A stretch of DNA of 64,000 nucleotides, taken from contig JAUDYN010000007.1 of NCBI GenBank assembly GCA_030407005.1, positions 1,674,001 through 1,738,000 on the forward strand, read 5' to 3'. Shown in pieces: positions 1-9,338 of this stretch. The notes under the pieces were generated by a model. That model saw only the letters and a list, made by a program, of their open reading frames with translations. It searched no databases and was not told the DNA's origin. The stretch's first letter is position 1, and every line of letters starts with the position of its first letter. The position numbers were made by a program, and so were the translations under genes. Source of the stretch: Desarmillaria ectypa (taxonomy: Eukaryota; Basidiomycota; Agaricomycetes; Agaricales; Physalacriaceae).

Positions 1-1
1 G

Positions 2-1099
2 GACATGATTGGAAGTCTGAGGTCACGATGTGCGTCTCTCCAGGTCAAGACTCCCCTGGACGATGACTTCAACAGCATACGGGCCGATGCGCCGCTCGAT
101 GATGAATGGGCCTTTGCGGACACATTGAAGCAACCTTTTTTTTCGACTCCCTCGAATTATTGTGATACAACGACTCCTTCACATGATTCATTCGCACTCA
201 TCGCAGGCGATCAGACGGTGTCGTTCGATGAAACATTGGTCGGTAACGATAGTGCTATGGTCAAGTCCCTTGATCCTAATAACCTCGAGTTCTATGGACG
301 TTCGTCTGGGGTTCCGCCTACTGCATCGGACTACCTTCCTCCCTCGTCACCTCTTCCTTCTTGTCCAGCTCCTACAGGAACCATCTTACCGCGCGGTATA
401 TTAAAGAGATGCAAAAGCGTCAGATTTGCATCCTCAGACCAGGAATGCGAAATTCAGGTGCAGAGTGATGCAGAGCGACGCCCTCGTCATTCAACGGGCT
501 CATATACGCCACTTGCTCACCGAACAACGAAGTGCCGTACGATCTATGCTCCCACAAACAAAATAGTACCCCCGCAGGATGTTCCGCCTAACAATAATCA
601 ATCCACTTTTTTACGTGCAGCCGGATATCAGAAGCCTGAGACTATTATTCGTTCAACAGTCACGTCCTCTCCTCCGCGCGCGATGTCGACACCACCTGTT
701 GAGAGACGTCCGTCATCTCTCCGTTCCCCAACGAAGACGAGGACCAGACATAGTCAACCTGCGGTATCTTCCTCTACCAGAGCAACGTCAACGACCGAGA
801 AGCGCGCGCGCTCGCCCACTACGATAACAACAACTCCGGAAGCATCGTTTCCGAAGCCAAGGCCTTCTCACACTTCACCCCTGGGTCGTTACTCTTTTGG
901 TCGTGCGGCAGTCAATGCGCTTCAAGGAAGTGCTGCTAGTGGTAAGGAAAATAAGGCAAAATCGAGGGCATCGCTATCCCCAGCAGAGTATCTGTCGAAG
1001 TCGATGGTCGATGAGAATTCAGTAAGGCGTGGGAGCCAGGGGGAAATGAAGAGTCGTATGCCGTTACCATTGAGGAATATCTTGACACGATTCAAATAA
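2..1099 (+). CDS. Ser/Pro-rich protein of unknown function with RVxF-like motif (5' partial)
   Basis: The reading frame is open from the window edge to a TAA at 1097-1099, so the 5' end is probably missing; the first visible ATG is at 5. About 364 residues are visible. They are low-complexity and rich in Ser, Pro, Thr and Arg, with no globular domain I can recognise. The one distinct motif is GILKRCKSVRFAS near residues 131-143. Its KSVRF core fits the RVxF-type docking motif for type-1 protein phosphatase, and such motifs often sit in disordered fungal regulators. That role is an inference. No splice signals are needed inside the frame. I do not recognise the family. A similar KAVRF motif ends the gene at 37.2-38.0 kb, which may be coincidence. 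Confidence 0.55.
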   Translation, partial: DMIGSLRSRCASLQVKTPLDDDFNSIRADAPLDDEWAFADTLKQPFFSTPSNYCDTTTPSHDSFALIAGDQTVSFDETLVGNDSAMVKSLDPNNLEFYGRSSGVPPTASDYLPPSSPLPSCPAPTGTILPRGILKRCKSVRFASSDQECEIQVQSDAERRPRHSTGSYTPLAHRTTKCRTIYAPTNKIVPPQDVPPNNNQSTFLRAAGYQKPETIIRSTVTSSPPRAMSTPPVERRPSSLRSPTKTRTRHSQPAVSSSTRATSTTEKRARSPTTITTTPEASFPKPRPSHTSPLGRYSFGRAAVNALQGSAASGKENKAKSRASLSPAEYLSKSMVDENSVRRGSQGEMKSRMPLPLRNILTRFK

Positions 1100-1175
1100 A
1101 CATTCTAAGTATGACGCTATTCACCTATTATGAGGCGGGTCGGATTGGTGACTAACCCGAAAATATCGGAAATAT

Positions 1176-1260
1176 GGCCTGATGGTCTAGTAGTATGATT
1201 CCTTGTTAGGGTGTTCTAAAATCCATCGAGGAGGTCCCGGGTTCAATTCCCGGTCAGGCC
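1176..1260 (+). tRNA. tRNA-Pro(AGG) with 14-nt intron
   Basis: The acceptor arms GGCCTGA and TCAGGCC pair fully. The D-arm is TGGTCTAGTAGTATGA, the T-arm is TCCCGGGTTCAATTCCCGG, and the anticodon stem CCTTG pairs with CGAGG (one G-T wobble). The loop TTAGGG places anticodon AGG at 1208-1210. A 14-nt intron, 1212-1225, follows position 37, the canonical place for nuclear tRNA introns. The mature length is 71 nt and no CCA is encoded. TTTT at 1290-1293 could terminate RNA polymerase III. An identical copy lies inverted at 1767-1851. Confidence 0.93.
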
Positions 1261-1766
1261 CTTCAAGAGGTAGAACTAATTGAAAAAAATTTTCAAGGAA
1301 AAGTCTAGGGTTGCATCCAAAAGTTCAAGACCTCCAGGTTCCAGGGGGGGTTATAGATTTGTACCTCCCTCTCCTGAAGGGGGTGTTTTGATACAATAGT
1401 TGAAAGTGAATGGATGAGCAGCTAACCTCCTGGTCCGAAGCCTCCAGAAAAGTTACCAGATGTTTGACTAGTGATGCTTGAGAAAAGTTGAGTCATAAAA
1501 AAGAAGAGTACAGTGATTGTGGAGTCTGGACTTAATGTACCTTTTTTCTCAATACCCGGGACACCTTCATGGCTTCGCCATAACTTAATATTTTGAACAC
1601 GACCGGCAAGTAAGTATGCTAAAACTACCCCATCGCTACCTTTTAGTGGGACTCCATGAAAAACGGTATTGCTACGAGTTCAACTGCTGAAATTCTCGTG
1701 TTGTCATTCCCTTCAAATGGTGTTCCTTCAAACTTCAGTCTAAAGTAACTTTGAAAAAAGACAGTG

Positions 1767-1851
1767 GGCCTGACCGGGAATTGAACCCGGGACCTCCTCG
1801 ATGGATTTTAGAACACCCTAACAAGGAATCATACTACTAGACCATCAGGCC
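1767..1851 (-). tRNA. tRNA-Pro(AGG) with 14-nt intron, inverted copy
   Basis: The reverse complement matches the tRNA at 1176-1260 at every one of 85 positions, including the 14-nt intron. It has the same AGG anticodon and stems. A run of six T on the minus strand (plus coordinates 1754-1759) lies just past the 3' end and fits a pol III terminator. The two genes converge across a spacer of 506 bp. Confidence 0.93.
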
Positions 1852-1951
1852 AACGACCAGAATGGTGTCTGAGTCTATAGGTTCTTGGACGCAACTCCGG
1901 CGACAAACACTGAAAAAATCCAAAAACTATAGAGCCCAGGCTGTAATCATC

Positions 1952-4229
1952 TCAAGAACCTCCCCGTCCGCGACCTGATCCTCCCCGGCTCATTCCCCTA
2001 CCGGCAAATCCGATCCTGAAGAAAGGATTGCCACGAGCGATAAAGGGATCGCCAGGATCTCGAAGGATGATTGGCGGTGTAAAAAAGTGGCGGGGCGGAG
2101 GCTGCCTTGTAGGTTCATCTTTCTCGACATCGCTGTCTGCATCATCCGTATTCTCCTGTTGTACAGTATTTATGAGCATGGCTGCGTCTTGATGGCTCTA
2201 TCAGTCATACCTCAAGGTCAATGACCAGTGCCCCTGAATGCCATCCAGACGCTGCGGCTGAAAGACAGAACCTGTCCTTTGGTTTCTTCCTACCATGATC
2301 GAACCGTACTTCATTGGGAACTTGGACGACAGCGGGAGTGCCTCTTCCTCTGTCTAGAGCCATAAGCCGCGCATTCTCGGTCTGAAATGCACCCGGACAA
2401 CCAGCCTCGAGCCGACAAGGATCTCCTAGTCCGAGAGCTCCATCGGAGTATCCGCCCCAAGTTAACAATTTGCCGGCCGCCGTCACTGCCGCTTGATGAT
2501 AGTCTCCGAGCACAACGGATATAACTGATTTGTTCTGAAGCGCAGGAATGATTTGTGGCTCAGAATCGGGCGTAGTGTCAATGTCTCCCATAAGAACGAT
2601 TGAGCTAGAACCAGTGGAATAGGCAATGAAGTGTTTGAAGTGGGCGGATATCTTCCGAGATCTAAGTCATCTTAACGCCAAGGACGAAACAGACACTGAC
2701 ATGTGTGATCTTCATTGTCGCTGGAGGCTCTACTGAACCGCCGGTCAAAGAAAACGTTTCATGCTGTCGGACTCTTTCGACTTCGCTGTACCTTGGTAAC
2801 TAAGCAAAGAAAAAGGATGAACGAGTACCAGCGCTCATATAGTAAGGAGTTACATATTCCCATCGGCCACGAACTAAAGTCGTTTCGTCTTCTAGGGAGT
2901 CAAACTTGAGGACATGCCCTTTCGTCGTAACAGCGATAAGATGACGGTCATATGATGCTATTTGTATGACTCTGATGGGTTCATCGATGTCGCCTTCCGG
3001 AGAAGTATTCAAGACGGGAAGAGGAGGTAGTGAAGGCAAAGCGGTGAGATCCATATCAAGGTCCCAAGGCACACATGCAATGACACCGTCGCTTGAGACA
3101 TGAGCTTTCTTATCGCCGTCATCGTTCATCGCCGAATTCCTCGCTTCGACGTGTCTTTCCATGGAGCCCGATAATGGCCACCAAACAAAAATGTCGCCGG
3201 TTTTCGTCAAAGCAGAAGAAAATTTCCACCCACATTCAACCTGAATTGGATAGGAATCGAATGTCTTGAGACGGGGCGACGTTAATCGGAATGGCCGCCC
3301 CCAATTGAGGAAGTTCCAAACGTAGCCTTGAGAGTCCAAAGATGCCGCATGCAATCTCCCGCAGCTTATGCACATTAATAATAAGTATTGGTGCAAAGTT
3401 TAAAGCGCGTGACCAACCTGATGCTGCGCATCGAAACTGGTAAACGCAGTCTCAACGGGTGTCCTGCTTGCTTGCCTGCCTCAGAAAAGCCATCACTAGT
3501 CAGGGCACGCTGAAGTCCGTCAAGAGTACCTGAGAGTAAACATTTATTTTACAAACTAACGTGAAAAGCATTCAACGAACCCCAAACAAAAATGTTCCCC
3601 TTTGAATCTAAGGCGTGAAACGACCTATTGTTGGAAGGGCAAAAAGTCACGGTCCTGAAATGGATAAACGAAGCGGAGGACCCTTACATTCCCGCTGCGA
3701 CGAGGCTGACGATACGGGCGCCAGGTATTTTCAGCTCAGTTGGAAAAGGTACATCATTAAGCGAGGTTTTAGGCAGTGTTGACAACCCGAGTCTCCCATG
3801 AGATTTCGCTCTGCGCTCAGCCATCAGTAGGATGTATAAAATGCATATTGCGGTTTATAGAAATACTGACCCCCAAACAAAAACTGTTGCATGATGGGTG
3901 TGTCACAATAAATGCTTGACAACAATGTCGTGAAGCATACCGCGTGGTTTGGACAGACGTGAATAAATAAACTTCCAGCCGCTGGTTCGAGCAGTTCCAG
4001 CCCCAGAAAAATTGAAGTGGGATTGGCATTTGAGTTTCCAAAAAGTACCATCGGATGCAAGCAAAGCAAAGAACTAGAACAAAGCCCAAAAGTCACGACT
4101 TGGGGGGATGTATAGGCGCTGATCAAGTACCTTGCAGGTTGCGGCCAGATGGGCAAGATCGCTCACTGGAAGTAATGGCAGTAAATTGTCCAAGAAAAGC
4201 TCTACGGGCAAATCGGTTATAGAGGGCAT
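1952..4229 (-). CDS. F-box protein with RCC1-type repeats (SAF1-like SCF subunit)
   Basis: At least nine exons are readable on the minus strand. Exon 1 (4131-4229) starts at the ATG at 4229 and encodes an F-box: ITDLPVELFLDNLLPLLP, then HLAATCK. Later exons give FNFSGAGTARTSGWKF, then RCC1-like blades marked by FVWG, GRLHAASLDSQG, CGWKFSSALTKTGDIFVWW and AAVTAAGKLLTWGG. The F-box plus RCC1 arrangement matches yeast Saf1, which presents substrates to the SCF ubiquitin ligase, so a role as an SCF substrate receptor is likely. The last exon ends in an RGG-rich tail (GRGMSRGGSGRGRGGS) before the stop at 1952. The upstream in-frame Met codons near 4325 are less likely than 4229, which directly precedes the F-box. 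Exon borders were inferred by eye. Confidence 0.82.
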
Positions 4230-7200
4230 CGCGACGGATTCAACGGATGATGAGAGTAAAAGGACAAGAGAATCCAGACTACAGTCAAGTGGAACGACAA
4301 GTGACGTCATTGCACAGTCGGTCACAGCATCACGATGTCACATCATGCGGTGACGGCCCGCCTCGACGCCACTTGTTTCGACTCGTCAGCGACAGCTTGG
4401 AAGCCGCAAGCCAAATATTACAGGCGCTCTCTCTGACAGGAACTGTTGAATAATTTTCATCTTCAAAGTTTGCCGCGTTGATAGAATTCGTTTTTATTTG
4501 ACGGCCATTCCCGTTGAATAGTCTTTTTTCGACAACTCTGCATTCCAGCAAGGGTTTCACCGGTGTAGATATCTTTATCACTCTATGCAGTTATTCCTCT
4601 CCTGAATATATCTCCAGCTGCTTGTATTCGTCAAGTGCTTCCGAACATCGGCCATCATTCCTGTACTGGTGTTCTTTCTTTTCAATGGCGACGGTCTCAA
4701 TCTCGATGTTTAAATCCTTCTGCGGAGCAACATCCGTAACTCTGGATTCAATTCATCGGATTGTCCGATGGTTTTTGACGTGTACAGTCCGCACAAGCGC
4801 CTGATTTCGTCATTGTATTCGCCGGCACTTCTATGTACTCTTTTTGGCAGCCTCTGGGGGTTCTCTTTATCTCGTCAACTCCTATAGGATTATGTCGTTG
4901 ATTTTGACTTTTGGGCATGTTTCACCAAACGGGGACATTTCCGACGTTCCGTAGCCCGACACATTCGCCACTACATAATGGGTTCATTGACATCGACCTC
5001 CATGCCGTTCACACGACCGCCGTTGAACAAAACAATATCGGATATTGTATTTTTTCAATACCCCCTCGTCTTGGTGAATCTGCCGATGTCCAAATATACA
5101 TCCCCCTTTAGAGTTCTATAGCCACATGATACGAAATTCTCGTGTCTATTGTATACAGAGAAGGGAAATCATTCAGTTTTCCTCTGCGGGCCTTTTCGTA
5201 TGTCTGACCTGGTCACTGGCACACTCTTGACATTGACAAGCCGGAGAATTATGGTTACCGAATCGTTCATGATGTCTGCATTCGGCCTTCTAAGGTTGAA
5301 AGAAGCAGAACATCTACAACACCGGTCGATCCTTTACTTCACAATTGAATGTATGTTTTCTGTCAATGTTATCTGATGTTTACGATTAATCATGTTGTGC
5401 TTAGAAAACCGGTAGTGCACACACAATAATTTTCTCAAGATCATTTAGGTCTCAAATTTTTTAAGTTTATATTATTCCTATTGCAATAGGCGTCTGGGCA
5501 GTTCCATCTCCGGCATATGTATTCACGGAGTGTTACAACAACCGACAAGGTGCCCAGCTTCCGGAGCTGTAAACTTGTATACTTTTCCACCACGACCACC
5601 AGAACGAGGAGTACTTTGTGCCTGTGTCGGACGCTGTAGCCGCCTCATGGAAACACTACGTTGGAGTAGGACATGAGGATGTCTCCTTACAGTTCCTGTC
5701 GATCATTGTGGTAGACAGATTTTGCCGAACTCTCACCTTCGCATTCTACCCTATACGTACACTCCCCAGTTACGGCCCGACGTTCCGTTGACTTCGCAAT
5801 GTGAGCAGCAGCATACAGCATGCCATTGGTATACTCTTCACCTCAGCTTCCGTCCTTACACTTGCTCGCTCTTAGCGGACTTCCCGGCCAAGACTCATAA
5901 GACCAACGGACAGACCAGTCCGTATAGGCGTTTCGATCCGGTCTAGTTGCATATCACTCAGCTCATGACCGCCCCAATAATACTCGGCAAGGCACGGTCT
6001 TCTTTATTGTCCTGTCCGGTCCATAATTCGGTGGATGCCTTGTCATTTTCAAACTCGCAATTAAGTTTTCATTTCACCGGCGCGCTCCACATTTTGTCAG
6101 TCCCTTCCTCACAGCCCTGAGGCTAGGGCTAAAATCTGAAGCAGCATTCCGAGACTCATCCAACGTTTTCGGTACCGCAGAGCACAACGGTAAATTATCT
6201 TCGACCCGAGGGATACCTCTCTCTCTCTCTCCAAGCCGTTCAGCCGTTTTTCTCACTGTACTGTTATCGACAGCTAGACCTCAATCTACATTTGAAATTC
6301 CTACGGCTTCCTCCCTGAAGCGATCCTAATGATGTATGGTCGCCCACCGAGACCATTCGAATCCATGCTTCGTCACGCTGCGTATCTTTTTTTTTTTTTT
6401 TGATGATGATTATGCTACGCGAAACCTTGATCGCATATTTCTACCGTCGTTTTTGAAGGGACTCGAATTGAATTCGAATGTGCTGACAGATCTCTTGACC
6501 TAGCTCACGAATCAACTTTATTGATGAATGGCAGTCTATCCTTGTGCGCGACGCGTTACGTTAGAAGAAAACCACATGGCAGGGTATGTCAAAGGTTTCG
6601 ATGGGATAACGTTAGTCTTGTGATTGAAGCTATGATTCTCTTGCGGGGAATTCGACGTGTATCTGCTTTCTTCTCCCGGGGAACGGAAGGACGGAGGCAA
6701 ACTGCGTAGGCGCCACAAGCGGGGCCGCCGGTTATAAGCGGTTTACAGTTTCAAATCTACATTTCCGATCCTTTAGCGTAGCGATCGGACTCGGACCAAC
6801 TCCATGGTAGCTGAAACGGAAGACAATGAATTAATGTTGCATTGTGAATCCAAAGTAGCAGTGCACGAAATTTATCAAAGAAAGGCAGTATAGAGATATA
6901 AGATATACATCAGGCGCAAGGGGTACAAGAAAGCAACGAACAAGAAACTATATACGAGAGAGCTAAAACGCAAGGTGTTACAGAGATATAATATGCGTGA
7001 TGAGGAGGTCAAACAGTACTTTACTATGTACGTATAACGGAAATTAATGATACCTATTTGACTAGAGAGAATCGTACAAGTGGAGGAGCATAACGCATAC
7101 GAAAACAAATGACAGAGTGACCGATGTAGGATAGTTAAAATCCAGGATATAACGTTGGGCAAAGAGAGGGCTTAAAATATACGCAAGAAGATGTATCTGG

Positions 7201-7424
7201 GATATGACCCGGTAGTACAAATATGAAGGATCTTTGGGGAGCGATTCAATTGTAGGTGGGACCTACAAGCTCGTTCGATGTCCAAACAGGCGCGAGGAAA
7301 GCGAGTAGGCGGGACTAAGGTGGATAGCGTTGGACAGTAGGCAGGTCGAAAGAAATGTACAACCAGCCGCCTAGTCAAAAAACCGATAGCGGTTCGCATT
7401 CGGAACCTGCGCGGCTCGAACACT
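4230..7424. other. Intergenic region without a recognisable gene
   Basis: Only short open frames occur, none with a domain or a convincing splice chain. The region holds a CT repeat near 6219-6233 and a run of 15 T at 6387-6401. The part nearest 4230 should contain the promoter of the F-box gene. A stretch near 5570-5760 reads partly open on the plus strand, but nothing in it is recognisable. Confidence 0.5.
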
Positions 7425-9338
7425 TCAATATTCATCGCCACTCACGCCAGCATGCCCGGAACCTGGTCTTCTCCCGCTCTTATCATCGTAATAGCCCTCG
7501 TTTGTGTAGTCCAGATCTATACTGGGATCTAGAGGGGGGAGTGGGAGCGATGTGGGGGGCTCGTAGCCCGGAAGTGGCGTAAGAAGGGTGCTGTTGGGTG
7601 GGAGCCGGTTCACCGGGGGTGACGACGAAGCAGGGCGGACGTACTCTGAGCGGTTCGGGGGAACAGGATGAAGACTGTGCTGTGGAATAAGACTACTCGG
7701 CGGAGGGAACGGAACGGACGGGTATTGCGATTGGGTGCGGTAGCTGCTAGGTGGCGGTGGTTGCCAGCCAGAAGGGGAGGGATACCTGCTACGTTCATCG
7801 TAATTTGGGCGCTCGACAATGCGATGACTGCGGTCGTCGGATGGGTACCGAATGTCGTCGGCAACAGAGTACCGTTCGGGTTGCATATGCGACATCGTCA
7901 TGCCCGAAGGAAGAAGGTTCAGTGGGGGTGGGTACGAGTACCGCTGGTGCTGGTGGGATGGATACCGAGAGTCGTACATCTCATCTCCAAGGCGTCCCAT
8001 ACTACCCCGCCTCACTAGATTGGAAGAGGGAAACTCGGATTCCTTCTTTGCTTTGCGCCACTGCTTTCGCAGTTCCTTGAATTCTAAAAAAAATGATTTA
8101 GTCAATACGCCGTCTATGGAAGAACAGAAACACAATAATTGAATAGATTTACCGTTCGGACTACGCTTAGGGCCATGCTTTTGCATGGTTACATGTGCGT
8201 TGAGATGGTTCAAGGTTCCGTACGCCTTGTTGCAGTCGGGCCAGGTGCACTGATACAGCCGTTCGATCTCGTCATACCTTCTGCGGGGGCGCTTTTTTAC
8301 GGCGTTCCCAGCCAAGGCGACGAATGAGTATCGTTTACTGGCGTCAGAGTCATGAGGACTCGTGGGAGACTGGTGGACGCCTTGAGGAGGAATGACAAGT
8401 TCTGTATGAGTAGACGTACGCGCCAGAGGAGTAGATGAAGTGGAAGTACCTGTCCCTGGGGGCGACGGGCCGTAATGGTCCTCATTTCCCTGTGAATATG
8501 AGATACCAGTCGTGGGCGAAGTATTAGATCCTGAAAAATTGGGTTGGTAGGGCGAGATGGGCTCTTCAGTGGGACGAAAAGAGTCCTCAGCGGATCGCCA
8601 GTTACTTCCCGGAGAAAGTGGTTGACAAGTGGGGTAATCCATGGACTGATATTGTTGACGCAGGTCCCTGAGGCTTGCCCCTCGCTGAAGATACCCCGCG
8701 GCTCGAGGAGGTGTGTGGCCACTGATTTGGGTATTATCTGTGTACCTGAAGCCTTCCGTCTCCACGGGGTAGTGTACGGCGGGCTCGGACATGCGCCTCT
8801 GATCGAGATAGTTAGGAGGATAGGCCTGATATCTGCCGGAAATGCTGGAACGATGTGGATAGCGGTCGTGAGAGGTATAAGAGGAAGAAATGGACTGGGT
8901 GAGAGTTGACGAAGACTGTACGTCAACTGGGGAAGGCGAATCGGAAAGGTAAGAAGGAGCCGGAGGGTCCGAATCTCTCAGCGAACTGAGTGCAGACTGG
9001 GAGTAATTCTGGGTCTGGTGGGCGGCAGATTCGTACGAAAATGGAACCGAGGGCGGGGGTCCAGGCTGATCAGAGTCGTACATGGTTCCGGGTGATACTG
9101 GCTCGTCATACATGCGATGGTCATACTGGAAATTGGGGGTGGTACCGGGGGGCGAGGTCGGTGAAGAAAGGCGATCTTCGTCCAGGGTGGGGGAGTCTGA
9201 TGGAATAGGTGAAACTGAAGCAGATACGATGAGTCCAATGTCGTGGTAGACGTTGGACTCTGTCAGAAGGCTGCGGTGACAGGATTCGAACTTTGTGGGT
9301 TGGATGAGGGAATCTGGGAGAGGAAGAGGCGAGAGCAT
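7425..9338 (-). CDS. Con7-like C2H2 zinc-finger transcription factor
   Basis: The minus-strand frame is long, Ser/Pro/Tyr-rich and mostly disordered, with one strongly conserved block near residues 355-390. The block starts with a basic stretch (RRRYDEIERLYQC), followed by a single C2H2 finger CTWPDCNKAYGTLNHLNAH and VTMQKHGPKR. It continues across a 69-nt intron (8084-8152) into EFKELRKQWRKAKK. This finger plus its C-terminal helix is the signature of the Con7 family, first described in Magnaporthe, where Con7p controls genes for cell wall and infection structures. A nuclear DNA-binding regulator of morphogenesis is expected here. Because the intron length is a multiple of three, the frame reads through it. 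The start at 9338 is the first Met; the true start could be downstream. The stop is at 7425-7427. Confidence 0.8.
   Translation of the reverse strand: MLSPLPLPDSLIQPTKFESCHRSLLTESNVYHDIGLIVSASVSPIPSDSPTLDEDRLSSPTSPPGTTPNFQYDHRMYDEPVSPGTMYDSDQPGPPPSVPFSYESAAHQTQNYSQSALSSLRDSDPPAPSYLSDSPSPVDVQSSSTLTQSISSSYTSHDRYPHRSSISGRYQAYPPNYLDQRRMSEPAVHYPVETEGFRYTDNTQISGHTPPRAAGYLQRGASLRDLRQQYQSMDYPTCQPLSPGSNWRSAEDSFRPTEEPISPYQPNFSGSNTSPTTGISYSQGNEDHYGPSPPGTGTSTSSTPLARTSTHTELVIPPQGVHQSPTSPHDSDASKRYSFVALAGNAVKKRPRRRYDEIERLYQCTWPDCNKAYGTLNHLNAHVTMQKHGPKRSPNGKSIQLLCFCSSIDGVLTKSFFLEFKELRKQWRKAKKESEFPSSNLVRRGSMGRLGDEMYDSRYPSHQHQRYSYPPPLNLLPSGMTMSHMQPERYSVADDIRYPSDDRSHRIVERPNYDERSRYPSPSGWQPPPPSSYRTQSQYPSVPFPPPSSLIPQHSLHPVPPNRSEYVRPASSSPPVNRLPPNSTLLTPLPGYEPPTSLPLPPLDPSIDLDYTNEGYYDDKSGRRPGSGHAGVSGDEY

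Larger units (their letters stand above)
1176..1851. repeat. Inverted repeat formed by two identical tRNA-Pro genes
   Basis: Arms 1176-1260 and 1767-1851 are perfect inverted copies, 85 bp each. The spacer 1261-1766 holds no recognisable gene, and similarity between the arms does not visibly extend past the tRNA ends. Confidence 0.85.

Noticed and set aside
5570..5950. Partly open plus-strand stretch (FVPVSDAVAASWKHYVGVGH)
   Set aside because: Too short, interrupted, and without recognisable homology or splice signals.
9260..9310. GGATTCGAAC resembling a tRNA T-loop on the minus strand
   Set aside because: No acceptor, D or anticodon arms can be formed around it, and it lies inside the Con7-like coding frame.
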